This document shows positions 27,367 through 35,900 of a DNA stretch of 64,000 nt, piece by piece. Both the position numbers and the translations under genes were made by a program. Source of the stretch: Acidobacteriota bacterium. Lineage in GTDB: Bacteria; Acidobacteriota; Terriglobia; Acidiferrales; UBA7541. The stretch lies in assembly GCA_013289585.1 (NCBI GenBank), contig JABCZR010000007.1, positions 62,001-126,000 on the forward strand, read 5' to 3'. Under the pieces are notes generated by a model that was not told the origin of the DNA, did no database searches, and saw only the letters and a program-made list of their open reading frames with translations. The stretch's first letter is position 1; every line of letters starts with the position of its first letter.

Positions 27367-28503
27367 CTATTCTCCCAAAAGTTCTTTGCGTACATTTTTC
27401 AGAACGTAAGCCGCGCGCTCGACGCCAACTTCTCCGGTAAGAATCGGGTCTTCGTTTTCGATGCTGAGGATACCTTCGTAACCGATGTCCATGTAGGCCT
27501 TGATGACGGATTTCCAGAGGCTGGCGCTGTGGCCGTAGCCCACGGCGCGGAAAGTTTCGGAGGCGGAATCGAGATCACTTTTTTCGAAGGCAAAGTTCAA
27601 GACGCCATACTTATTGACGTTTTCGGGATAGAAGGTGGTGTCCTTCATGTGCGCGTGAAAGATGGCGCCCTGCTTGCCGAGGAAATGGATGACTTCAACG
27701 GGATCGCAGCCCTGCCAGAAGAGATGACTCAAATCGCAGTTGGCGCCAATCTCTTCGCCGACGGCTTCGCGGAGTTTCATGAGCGTGCGCGGATTGTAGA
27801 CGACAAAGTTGGGGTGCATCTCGAGGGCGAGGCGCTTGATGCCATGATCGCGCGCGTACTTGGCGGCGTCCTTCCAATAGGGGATGACTTTTTCTTTCCA
27901 TTGCCAGTCTTGCATTTGGGCGTACTCGGCGGGCCAGCGATAAGTGATCCAGTTGGGCTGAGTGTCCTGGGGTGTGCCGCCGGGACAGCCGGAGAAGCCG
28001 ACGATGACTTTGATGTCGAGCATTTCGGCGAGGAGGACGGTCTTGCGAAAGGTGTCGATGTCTTTTTTTGCGTTCGTGACGTTGGGACTCACGGGGTTGC
28101 CGTGGCAACTGAGAGTGGCGACGCGGATTCCCCGGTCTTCAAATTTTTTTTGCCAGGCTTTGGCCTTGGCGCGGTCGGCAACGAGTTCGTCGAGAGGACA
28201 ATGACGATTATTGGGATAGCCGCCGGTGCCGATTTCCATGGCTTCGAGGCCGAGGGCGGTGACTTTGTCGAGCATGGCGTCGAGGGAAAGATTTTCGTAA
28301 ACGGGATCGAAAACGCCGATGGGGATTTTGCGTAGAGTGCTTGCGGGATGCGGATCGGGAGAGCTGTGCGCGGAGGCGGGGAGAGGGGAGCCAACGACTT
28401 CGGCGATGCTGGCAGAACCCGGCACGGCAGCGGCGAGCAGACCACCGGTAGCAGCGAGAAACTGTCTCCGGTCGAGCGCGGAGTCCTTGCGCGGCTTCTT
28501 CAT
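27367..28503 (-). CDS. Tat-exported sugar isomerase/epimerase-like TIM-barrel protein, operon head
   Basis: A 378-residue protein with a twin-arginine signal (DRRQFLAATGGLLAAAVPGSA). It is a xylose-isomerase-like barrel: LDAMLDKVTALGLEAMEIGTGG at the first helix and second strand, LSCHGNPVSP, KVIVGFSGCPGG, LALEMHPNFVVYNP, NCDLSHLFWQG and IFHAHMKDT, with Glu, Asp and His in the metal-ligand positions of the family. GAGGAG lies 6 bases before ATG 28501-28503. It is the first gene of a minus-strand run continuing through isomerase, small subunit, GMC, GMC and small subunit, and a sigma70-type promoter lies just upstream. The substrate is probably an oxidised or keto sugar, which is inferred from context. 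Confidence 0.87.
   Translation of the reverse strand: MKKPRKDSALDRRQFLAATGGLLAAAVPGSASIAEVVGSPLPASAHSSPDPHPASTLRKIPIGVFDPVYENLSLDAMLDKVTALGLEAMEIGTGGYPNNRHCPLDELVADRAKAKAWQKKFEDRGIRVATLSCHGNPVSPNVTNAKKDIDTFRKTVLLAEMLDIKVIVGFSGCPGGTPQDTQPNWITYRWPAEYAQMQDWQWKEKVIPYWKDAAKYARDHGIKRLALEMHPNFVVYNPRTLMKLREAVGEEIGANCDLSHLFWQGCDPVEVIHFLGKQGAIFHAHMKDTTFYPENVNKYGVLNFAFEKSDLDSASETFRAVGYGHSASLWKSVIKAYMDIGYEGILSIENEDPILTGEVGVERAAYVLKNVRKELLGE
27372..27376 (-). promoter_or_regulatory. Ribosome binding site deciding a TTG start
   Basis: GGGAG on the minus strand, inside the last codons of the upstream gene, lies 6 bases before TTG 27363-27365. It suggests termination-reinitiation across the TAG at 27367-27369. 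Confidence 0.5.
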
Positions 28504-28556
28504 GCGCGTCTCCTCGGCAAACGCAGCAATGGAGTGAACACCAATATTTTCAAGGT

Positions 28557-28584
28557 ATTATACGACGAGGCGGCTACGAAACAA
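28557..28584 (-). promoter_or_regulatory. Promoter of the GMC/isomerase operon
   Basis: On the minus strand a perfect TATAAT (28557-28562) is preceded after 16 bases by TTGTTT (28579-28584), three of six -35 positions. Transcription would start about 45 bases before the operon's first start codon. Confidence 0.5.
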
Positions 28585-28710
28585 GCAGCTAAATCGTTCT
28601 TCTAATGGATTTTTGTCGATTGTGAGAGGGGAGCGGGACGCGCGTAGCCGGAGTTCTAGCAGCCTTCATTTTCCAATTAAGCAACTATTCGGGAGTTAGA
28701 CCTCCCGCTG

Positions 28711-30174
28711 CTATTCGATCGTGAAGTTCGCCGTGCGCCAGGCCGTACTTTTTCCTGTCGAGTCACTTGCCTGGACGTCCAGCCGATACGAGCCGTTCGG
28801 CAATTTGCTGATGTCGATTCCTCGGCCAATGGGAATCACCGGACTTCCTTCCTTGAGGTAGGGTGTGGCACTTATTGGCTGGGAATCACTCTTAACCTCG
28901 CCGGTTCTCAGGTCAACAATGCGTACTTGAATTTGGATCGTCGCTGGGGATTGTCCCCCGAGCGATGGTTCATAAACCTCAAAATAGGTGTACAGAGTCT
29001 CGCCGTTTTTGAACCGCGTGTTGCCGGTTGGCTCGAATTCCATATCGTTGCTCACGAGAAGCGCGTAGTTTCCGGGCATTTTGGCTGTCCAGGTACCTGG
29101 TAATTTAGCTCGGGTCGGCGAAGAGTAAGCGGACGCATCCTGAATTTTCTTGCAAAGGGTTACCGCGCTGATAGCAAGCTCTTTTCTGTCATAGGCGTCA
29201 ACGGTCAGAGGAATCTCGGCTCGACCAAACCTCGTTCCGTCGCTAAGGACGGCCCGAAGATCGTAATCACCGGGGGGCAGATTAAATTGCGTTTCATAAC
29301 GAGTCAGAATGTCATCCCAGTGAACGCCGTTGGAATCTTGATTTGTGGAATTATGCTCATAAAGGTCACTGAAGCGTGTTGCGAGGCTCCCATCTTTCTT
29401 TAAGAGAATTCCCAGGACCCCCACTGTCATCGAATGGCGCCCCAGAGATTTCGACGGCCAATCGAGGGCGATGTGAACCCGAGACGGGTCCTTTTCCGTA
29501 AAGAGAGCGAATGCCAAGAGTGTGAAGTCAACCTTCTTATCCCCTGGCAAAGCCAGAACGCCGTCCATTCGCTTACCGAACTCTGTTCCGTTTAGCGGGT
29601 CCGAAGCGGAATGCTTAGTATTGCAGTACTCGCGACGTGCTTCGACGATCGCATTGCGACGATTGACTTTTACTCTGATTTGATGACAACTGCCCTCGGG
29701 AGAATCGGGAGGTACATAAGCAATAAGATAATGGGTTACATGGACGTCTCCAACCAGCCCAGAAGGCCATTCGGAAGTGCTCCATTTTCCTCCTCCCGCG
29801 CCAATATATTCAGAGTGGTACCCCCTATTATCGCGAAAGTCCCAGTACAGGCTTTTTTCATACGCAACGTACTGGATCGCCTGTTCTTTACCATCCTCGA
29901 AAACCTGAAAGTCGGCGGCGGTCAAATCATGAATCACAAGACCCTCTTCAATATCCTCTTCGAGTTGAATATTGCCCTCGCTGACTGCTCGCGCTAGGTT
30001 CGAGGGATCTCTCCAGAGCAGACGATCCTGCTCCTTGTCGAAAACGTAAACGGGGACGAGAACCTGGTTGGTCTGGACGCGGATAGGACCTTGGGCAAAC
30101 GTAGCTGGAACCGTCGCACAGAGAGTTACGCAGCCCGCCAGCAGTATCCACATCGGCGTATTTTTCTTCGTCAT
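28711..30174 (-). CDS. VWFA-related acidobacterial protein lacking the VWA core
   Basis: About 487 residues from ATG 30172-30174, which gives a clean signal peptide (MWILLAGCVTLCATVPATFAQ); a longer frame runs to 30231. The N-terminal part matches the flanks of the acidobacterial VWFA-related domain: VQTNQVLVPVYVFD, then LTAADFQVFEDGKEQAIQYV near residue 80, then HYLIAYVPPDSPEGSCHQIRV near 150, which is normally after the VWA fold. The roughly 180-residue metal-ion-binding VWA core that usually separates these is missing. The remaining 300 residues are beta-rich and unassigned (for example SLGGQSPATIQIQVRIVDL). Exported, function unknown. It stands alone between two gene groups. Confidence 0.65.
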   Translation of the reverse strand: MTKKNTPMWILLAGCVTLCATVPATFAQGPIRVQTNQVLVPVYVFDKEQDRLLWRDPSNLARAVSEGNIQLEEDIEEGLVIHDLTAADFQVFEDGKEQAIQYVAYEKSLYWDFRDNRGYHSEYIGAGGGKWSTSEWPSGLVGDVHVTHYLIAYVPPDSPEGSCHQIRVKVNRRNAIVEARREYCNTKHSASDPLNGTEFGKRMDGVLALPGDKKVDFTLLAFALFTEKDPSRVHIALDWPSKSLGRHSMTVGVLGILLKKDGSLATRFSDLYEHNSTNQDSNGVHWDDILTRYETQFNLPPGDYDLRAVLSDGTRFGRAEIPLTVDAYDRKELAISAVTLCKKIQDASAYSSPTRAKLPGTWTAKMPGNYALLVSNDMEFEPTGNTRFKNGETLYTYFEVYEPSLGGQSPATIQIQVRIVDLRTGEVKSDSQPISATPYLKEGSPVIPIGRGIDISKLPNGSYRLDVQASDSTGKSTAWRTANFTIE

Positions 30175-30436
30175 GTTGTTCGGCTTCGAGTGCGCGATAA
30201 GGCGTTGTCTTAAAATAACTTTCGTAGTCAAAGGCCAACGGCTTTCGGCTTGGTCGCTTCACCGGTTTGAATCGTCTGAATCTCTGCGGAGATAGACGTG
30301 AGCCAAGGTAGATGAGTTTCTGCCAGGCCGTGATAAACGCTGAAATCGGAAACTGGCATGCTGCTGGAAGTCGATGAATTTGTTAAGCCTATACGACAAC
30401 CAGGGCTGAGCCGCAGGGAGCGCGGCTGATCGAAAG

Positions 30437-31339
30437 TCAGCGAGGTTTCAATTCATCGAGGGCGGGGATAGAAGTGGCGGCGGTGAGGGCGCGCTCCGGT
30501 TGGGGCTTCTTATGCTCCAACGCCTGGACGAGCATTTCGATGGCCTGGCCGGTGTTGGGAGGAACGTAGATGGTGGCAGCGAGAAGGCCGCTGCGTACCC
30601 AGGCCTGGCCGGTCTTGGGCAAGCCGTCGCAGCCAGTAAACGGGAGCTTCAGCCAGCGCTCCTGTTCGGATTCGTTCGGAAGCTCTTCGAAGGCTTTGCG
30701 GGCGCCGATGGCCATGGAGTCGTCCTGGGCACCAATGAGGTCGATGGCCGCTTTTTGAGAAGTGGAAAGTTTGAGCCAGGAGCGGACGGAGCGATGTGAG
30801 CTCTCCTCGGTCCACTGCGCTTTCAGAAGCGTGAAATGAATGTTGGAAGGCTTGGTTTCCTGCATGCCGAGGGTGCGTTCCTTGGCGGCGGAATTCTCGG
30901 TGGGGCCTTGAATATAAAGAAGGCCTCCACCCTTGGGAAGAAGGGCGGCAAACTGGCGGCCCTGGATGCGGCCGATTTCCACGTGGTCCGAGCTGACGGC
31001 GAAAACGGGAGCGGTTGAAATTTTGCGGAGTTCGGGGATGTAGCCGGCGTCGCGGTTTAGAACGGCCCAGCCAATACCGGCAGAGACGGCGGCGCGGGCG
31101 ACCTGAGGCAAAGCGGTGCCGCCAACAGGCTCGAAGATGATGGCATCGGGGCGCATATTCTCCCCAGCCTGGACGGCTTTCAAGAGTTGCGTGCTCTGGG
31201 TGATGGCGTCGTTACTGGCGTAGAGGATTTGGACTTCCACGCCGAAGTTGCGGGCGGCTTGCTCGGCGGACTGCGCCTGTTCGATTTGATAGTCGTTATC
31301 GTCGGTCGTCAATGAAATCAGGAAACGTAGTTTTTTCAT
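30437..31339 (-). CDS. Periplasmic-binding-fold sugar-binding protein without signal peptide
   Basis: About 300 residues from ATG 31337-31339; the frame extends to 31393 but without a ribosome site or signal peptide. The fold is the ribose/galactose-type periplasmic binding domain: KLRFLISLTTDDNDYQ at strand 1, AIIFEPVGGTALPQVARAA, VFAVSSDHVEIGRIQGRQFA and LPFTGCDGLPKTGQAWV. Normal ABC-transporter binding proteins have a signal peptide; this has none and no permease or ATPase gene is nearby. It may be a cytoplasmic ligand sensor or a degenerate LacI-type effector domain that has lost its DNA-binding head. Co-transcription with the TPR gene upstream (177-base gap) is possible. Confidence 0.75.
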   Translation of the reverse strand: MKKLRFLISLTTDDNDYQIEQAQSAEQAARNFGVEVQILYASNDAITQSTQLLKAVQAGENMRPDAIIFEPVGGTALPQVARAAVSAGIGWAVLNRDAGYIPELRKISTAPVFAVSSDHVEIGRIQGRQFAALLPKGGGLLYIQGPTENSAAKERTLGMQETKPSNIHFTLLKAQWTEESSHRSVRSWLKLSTSQKAAIDLIGAQDDSMAIGARKAFEELPNESEQERWLKLPFTGCDGLPKTGQAWVRSGLLAATIYVPPNTGQAIEMLVQALEHKKPQPERALTAATSIPALDELKPR

Positions 31340-31516
31340 GTCCATTCGAAAGCTGCCCAATCGGCTCCATATTAAAGATACCTCCAGAGCCATGAAGCTG
31401 GAGAGGAAAGCGCGTCAGAGGTTTCACCAAACGAAATAGCGGATGCGTGAACAGGAAAACAAAATCAGCTGGAGAAAAGGAAAAAGGAAGAGCGATGACG
31501 AGAGGTCCGCCGGTCA

Positions 31517-33883
31517 TCAGGGTTTTTCCATTTCGAGGCTTTCGCGCTTCTTCAAACGATTTGCCTCAATGAGCTTTTGAAAGGCCGCGAGCGCCTGCTG
31601 CGCTTCCTGGGCCCGGCCAGCACGCCGATAGGCCTGGCTCAATTGAAAGTAGGTGGCATCATGATCGGGAGCGAGCTTTCTGGCGGTCTCGAGGCTCTCG
31701 ATGGCTCCTGCGGTGTCTCCCTGCTGCAAGAGGGCGCGGCCAAGCTCGAAATGAGCTGATTCATAGCCGGGCAGAGCTTTGATCACGTCACGGAAGAGGG
31801 GCACGGCGTCATCAGGATGGCCCTGGGCAAACAGGGCGTAACCGAGATGATAGGTCGCGAGAGGGTCGGCAGGCCGAAGGTCAAGCTCGGCGCGAAATTC
31901 CTGGGCGGCGGATTCGAACGCACTCTGGTGAAGATAAACGAGGCCCGCGTAATAATGAGCGTCGGTAAGACGGGGATCGAGTTGCAAAGCGGCTTTCAAC
32001 TCGGCGAGTGCGTTGGTGTAGTCCTCCTGTTGAGCATAGGCCTGGCCAAGGAGAAGATGGACATTGGGATTGCTGGCGTTTTGTTCGAGAAGTAGGCGGA
32101 AAATTGCCATGGCCGCATCCGGTTGACGGGTGCGAACGAGAGCGGTGCCCCAGGCGAAGAGCAGCCCCGGGTCGTCGGGGGGCGATTTAAGAAAAGGACG
32201 GAGAACTTCGGCGGTCTTGGAAAAGTTATCCGTCAAGAAATAACTCATTCCGAGAAGTTGACGGACAAGCTGGTCATCCGGATGAGCGACGAGAGCGCGC
32301 GCAAGAGGAGGGATGGCTTCGGAATAGAGCTCGGCGCGGTAGCTGGCCAGGCCCCAGTTGCGATCCACACCGGGAAGTGCGGGATTCCAAGTGGCCGCTT
32401 GTTTGAAGAATTCCGCGGCTTCGGGAAAATTGGAGTTTTTCGCGCGCATAACGCCGAGGTCGTTGTAAGAGCTGGAAAGGACTTCAGCGACGAAGGCACG
32501 ATATTGGATGGCGGCCTTTGATTCGGCGGCTTTCTGAACCGCGGGAGGCTGCCCGTTAGCGGGCGAGTTGGAGGGCAACCCCCCCTGCACCAGCGATTCG
32601 GTGGTCTTGCTTTCGTCGGGCGCGCCGGCCTCGAGGAGTCCGGCGAGGCCTTCGGAGGGGCGACTATCGGCGCCGGAGCTGGGCTTTTCGTCGAAAATAT
32701 GTTTGGCGTCATATCGGAACTTGGCTTCGCGATAACGCTGGGAATTCGCAAGCGCTTTCTTGGCATCGTCGGAGCGACCGACGCGGAGCAGGCCCTGACC
32801 GAGGAGGTAGTAGGCACGGCTGATATCGCGGGGGACCTCCTGGGGATCAGGCACCAGGCGGATGTACTTTTCGAGGGCTTCGATGGCCAGATCGAGGCGC
32901 TTGGTTTCAGTGTAAGTTTCACCGAGATAGAGATAAGGGGAAGCGCCATCGGGGCGCAAGCGGGTTGCGTGAAGCAAAGCGGCTTCCGCGGCGGGATAAT
33001 CGCGCAGGCTGGTGGCGCAGATGCCGAGCAAGACCAGAGCGAGATAGTCGTTCGGCTGGAGCTTCAGTTCCTGTTCAAACAATTCGCGCGCCTGGGGATA
33101 GAAGGTCTCGCCGTACGCTTCCAGAGACGCGTATCCAAGAAGCGCGTGGGCCCGGGGATAGTTGGGGTCGAGTGCGATGGCCTTGCGAAATTCCTGGACC
33201 GCCTGCTCGGGAAAACGAGTGACCGTGTAGGCCCGGCCAAAGAGCACGTGAATGGCTGGGGAATCTCCCACTTGATTCTGCAGCTCGCTGAACCAAGAAG
33301 CAGCCTCAGGGAGTTGCTTGGCTTTAAGGTAGGCAATTCCCAGAAAATAAGCGGTCTCAAAATCGTCATGAAGAGCGACTGCTTTTTTCAGCTCGGCGAT
33401 GGATGCTTCAGTATCCCCTTTGAACAGGTCGATGCGGCCGAGAACATTGTGCGCCTGCGCGTCTTCGGGATGCGCGGCGAGAAGAGCTTCCACCAGCTCG
33501 GTGGCTTTCCCGGGATCGCCCTTGCGAAACCAGGCCATGGCGTCCTCCAGTTGGAGGTCCGCCTCGCCGGGAGCGAGCTTGAGGGCTTCATCCAAGAGAT
33601 GGGTGGCTTGTTCGAATTGATTCTCCGCAATCGAAAGACTACCCAACTGGCGCAACCCGAGGGCGATGGCACGCCGGAAGTCGGCATCGGCCTGGGCGAA
33701 ATTGCCGGAGGCCAGCGAAGACTTGGCCGCCTGGAACTGGCGGCGGAGTGTTTCTCCGGGATTGTCGGCTCCCAGGGAGACGGAAACAAAAAACGTGACC
33801 AGGGTGAAACCCAGTGCGGCGCGTCGGAGGCAACCGCTCCATGGAATGAAGCACGCTCGGGAGTGACGATGAGTCAAAGGCAT
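31517..33883 (-). CDS. Exported protein built of many TPR repeats
   Basis: About 788 residues. ATG 33881-33883 is chosen because GGGA lies 6 bases upstream and a signal peptide follows (LRRAALGFTLVTFFVSVSLGA). The longer frame to 34123 would overlap the preceding gene by 180 bases and its extra part looks non-coding. The mature protein is nearly all TPR repeats, about 18, for example AHNVLGRIDLFKGDTEA, PYLYLGETYTETKRLD and VHLLLGQAYAQQEDY, interrupted by a Ser/Pro-rich linker near residue 400. It follows the FG-GAP/UnbV gene after 61 bases and is probably co-transcribed. The same two modules are fused in one protein at 7.8-11.3 kb, so these two products probably bind each other or work together. 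Confidence 0.85.
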   Translation of the reverse strand: MPLTHRHSRACFIPWSGCLRRAALGFTLVTFFVSVSLGADNPGETLRRQFQAAKSSLASGNFAQADADFRRAIALGLRQLGSLSIAENQFEQATHLLDEALKLAPGEADLQLEDAMAWFRKGDPGKATELVEALLAAHPEDAQAHNVLGRIDLFKGDTEASIAELKKAVALHDDFETAYFLGIAYLKAKQLPEAASWFSELQNQVGDSPAIHVLFGRAYTVTRFPEQAVQEFRKAIALDPNYPRAHALLGYASLEAYGETFYPQARELFEQELKLQPNDYLALVLLGICATSLRDYPAAEAALLHATRLRPDGASPYLYLGETYTETKRLDLAIEALEKYIRLVPDPQEVPRDISRAYYLLGQGLLRVGRSDDAKKALANSQRYREAKFRYDAKHIFDEKPSSGADSRPSEGLAGLLEAGAPDESKTTESLVQGGLPSNSPANGQPPAVQKAAESKAAIQYRAFVAEVLSSSYNDLGVMRAKNSNFPEAAEFFKQAATWNPALPGVDRNWGLASYRAELYSEAIPPLARALVAHPDDQLVRQLLGMSYFLTDNFSKTAEVLRPFLKSPPDDPGLLFAWGTALVRTRQPDAAMAIFRLLLEQNASNPNVHLLLGQAYAQQEDYTNALAELKAALQLDPRLTDAHYYAGLVYLHQSAFESAAQEFRAELDLRPADPLATYHLGYALFAQGHPDDAVPLFRDVIKALPGYESAHFELGRALLQQGDTAGAIESLETARKLAPDHDATYFQLSQAYRRAGRAQEAQQALAAFQKLIEANRLKKRESLEMEKP

Positions 33884-33944
33884 GGTGTTCCCGATTTTTC
33901 GGCGAGGGTCCATGGCGCGGTCGAAGAGCGAGTGCCCACAAGAA

Positions 33945-35768
33945 TCAACGGACGCCGACGGGCGCGGTGGTGGCTGGCGGCGGCAAGGGCTTGGTATCTC
34001 GGATACCGGCGCCTTCCACGATGGTGTAAATCGCATCGGCGGCGACATTCTGGAGCGTTTCGACGATGCCATTGGGCCAGCGAACCTCGACAGAATCGAT
34101 TTTCGTGGCTGTGCCGAGACCAAAATGCAGGCGCAAGTCGTTCTGAGAAAGATAGCTTCCGCCGCCGCGCACTTCGCTGAATTGCTTGACGCCAGCGGAG
34201 CGGATGGTCACGCGCGCGCCGATGGCGGCGCGGTTGCTCTTGGTGCCGACCAGTTTGAACAAGACGCGATGAAATCCATCGTGATTGGTGTTCAGGAGGA
34301 TCGAAGGCGGCTCTCCTACATTCAGCACGACGATGTCGATGTTTCCGGTGTTGAAAATGTCACCAAAGGCCGCGCCACGCCGCGACTTCAAGGGGATGCT
34401 CTGAAGGCCGGCCTCTTTCGAAACTTCGTCAAAAGTTCCATCGCGATTATTGCGGTGGAGGAGCATGGGTTCGCGGAAGTGCGGGCCGACTTCGATGCTG
34501 TCGACCTGGGGATAGACGTGGCCATTGGCAACAAAAATATCCAGCCAAGTGTCATTATCCATGTCGAAAAATGCGGTGCCCCAGCCGACGTAAGGATAAC
34601 TGGGCTGCCCCACGCCAGAAGTCCAGCTAACGTCGTCGAATCCTTTCGAGCCCATGTTCCGGTAAAGAGAATTGGGCTGCTCCTCGAAATGGGTGACGAA
34701 AAAACTGAGGCGCCCGCTGTGATCGTAGTCGCCCCAATCGACTCCCATATTCCCGAGCTCCATGCCTTCGCCGCTCAGGGCGACCCCGGAAAGCAAGCCG
34801 ACATCAGTGAAGGTGCCGTCGTGATTATTGTGATAGAGATAGTTGGGAACGGAATCGTTGGCAACGAGCAAATCCTGCCATCCATCATCATCATAATCAA
34901 CCCACATGACTCCTAGGCCGTAATAGCCGATATCGTCGTGGACTCCAGCTTTGACGGAAACCTCTTCGAAGGTACCGTCGCCACGATTGTGATAGAGAAA
35001 ATCGGTTTCGCCCTCAAGGCCCCAGGGGCCACACTGGACCAGGATGCCTTTGTAACGGCAATATTTGTTGCTGCCGAATTGCGGAAGATTGTTCATATCG
35101 AGGTGGGAGTAGCGGGCTACGAACAGATCGACGTTTCCGTCGCGGTCATAGTCCCCCCAGGCGGCGCCGGTGCTGAAGCCGCCGCCGCGGACGCCAGCTT
35201 TCTCTGTGACGTCCTCAAATTTGCAGTTTCCGAGATTGTGGTAGAGAACATTTCCGTTGTAGCCGGTCACGAACAAATCCAATTTGCCGTCATTATCGTA
35301 GTCCGCTACGGCCACACCCATGCCCCAGCCGAGCCGTGTGAGACCGGCTTCCTTGGTGATGTCCTTGAATGTACCGTCGGGTTCCTGGTGGTACAGGGTG
35401 ACCATGGGGTCGCCCCCCTGGCGAAGGCGATCCACGGTTGAACCGTTGACCAGGACGATGTCCAGCTTTCCGTCATTATCGCAGTCGAAAAGGCCGGCGC
35501 CACCGCTGGTGGAATCAATGACATACCGCGCTTCTGTGGAGGCGATATGCGAAACCGTCACCCCTACGTCCTTCGCGATGTCCTTGAAAACGGGAACCGG
35601 CGGAAAGTTGCCGCGATCGGTCCTGGGCTTGGTGGCCTTCGCGACGGGAGGGGGAATGCGGACGGTTTGCGGCCCAGTGGCTTGTGCGAAGACAAGGCTC
35701 GGAGCCAATAGAGTGAGAGCAAGTAAGCAGATTCGAGACGCGCAAAGTTTCAACCAATTCCCCAGCAT
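33945..35768 (-). CDS. Exported FG-GAP/VCBS repeat protein with ASPIC/UnbV domain (CRTAC1-like)
   Basis: A 607-residue protein with signal peptide (LCASRICLLALTLLAPSLVFAQ). FG-GAP/VCBS repeats fill about residues 55-480 with calcium-type loops, for example DCDNDGKLDIVLVNG, DYDNDGKLDLFVTG and DYDRDGNVDLFVARY, as in a seven-bladed propeller. The C-terminus is an ASPIC/UnbV domain (YLSQNDLRLHFGLG, VEVRWPNGIVETLQNV). This CRTAC1-like architecture is frequent in Acidobacteria and is found in surface or secreted proteins; it has no known enzyme activity. The TPR gene follows after 61 bases. Confidence 0.88.
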   Translation of the reverse strand: MLGNWLKLCASRICLLALTLLAPSLVFAQATGPQTVRIPPPVAKATKPRTDRGNFPPVPVFKDIAKDVGVTVSHIASTEARYVIDSTSGGAGLFDCDNDGKLDIVLVNGSTVDRLRQGGDPMVTLYHQEPDGTFKDITKEAGLTRLGWGMGVAVADYDNDGKLDLFVTGYNGNVLYHNLGNCKFEDVTEKAGVRGGGFSTGAAWGDYDRDGNVDLFVARYSHLDMNNLPQFGSNKYCRYKGILVQCGPWGLEGETDFLYHNRGDGTFEEVSVKAGVHDDIGYYGLGVMWVDYDDDGWQDLLVANDSVPNYLYHNNHDGTFTDVGLLSGVALSGEGMELGNMGVDWGDYDHSGRLSFFVTHFEEQPNSLYRNMGSKGFDDVSWTSGVGQPSYPYVGWGTAFFDMDNDTWLDIFVANGHVYPQVDSIEVGPHFREPMLLHRNNRDGTFDEVSKEAGLQSIPLKSRRGAAFGDIFNTGNIDIVVLNVGEPPSILLNTNHDGFHRVLFKLVGTKSNRAAIGARVTIRSAGVKQFSEVRGGGSYLSQNDLRLHFGLGTATKIDSVEVRWPNGIVETLQNVAADAIYTIVEGAGIRDTKPLPPPATTAPVGVR

Positions 35769-35832
35769 GATCTCTATTCTAATGCATCGGAGCTTTCGAA
35801 CGAAGTAATCGCGGGCGACAATCCGCGATATT

Positions 35833-35878
35833 AAAAAAAGCGTCCCGCCAGGCTTGTGCCCTCCTGGCGGGACGCTTT
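35833..35878 (-). terminator. Strong rho-independent terminator of the second TonB receptor
   Basis: A perfect 16-base stem, AAAGCGTCCCGCCAGG at 35837-35852 with its complement at 35863-35878, and seven T on the minus strand (A at 35833-35839). It starts 22 bases after the receptor stop codon. Confidence 0.95.
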
Positions 35879-35900
35879 CGAAATGAGTTTGTTCCGTAGG

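Noticed and set aside
33884-34123. N-terminal extension of the large TPR gene
   Set aside because: Would overlap the end of the upstream gene by 180 bases; the residues are Ser/Pro/Arg-rich and precede a good signal peptide start.
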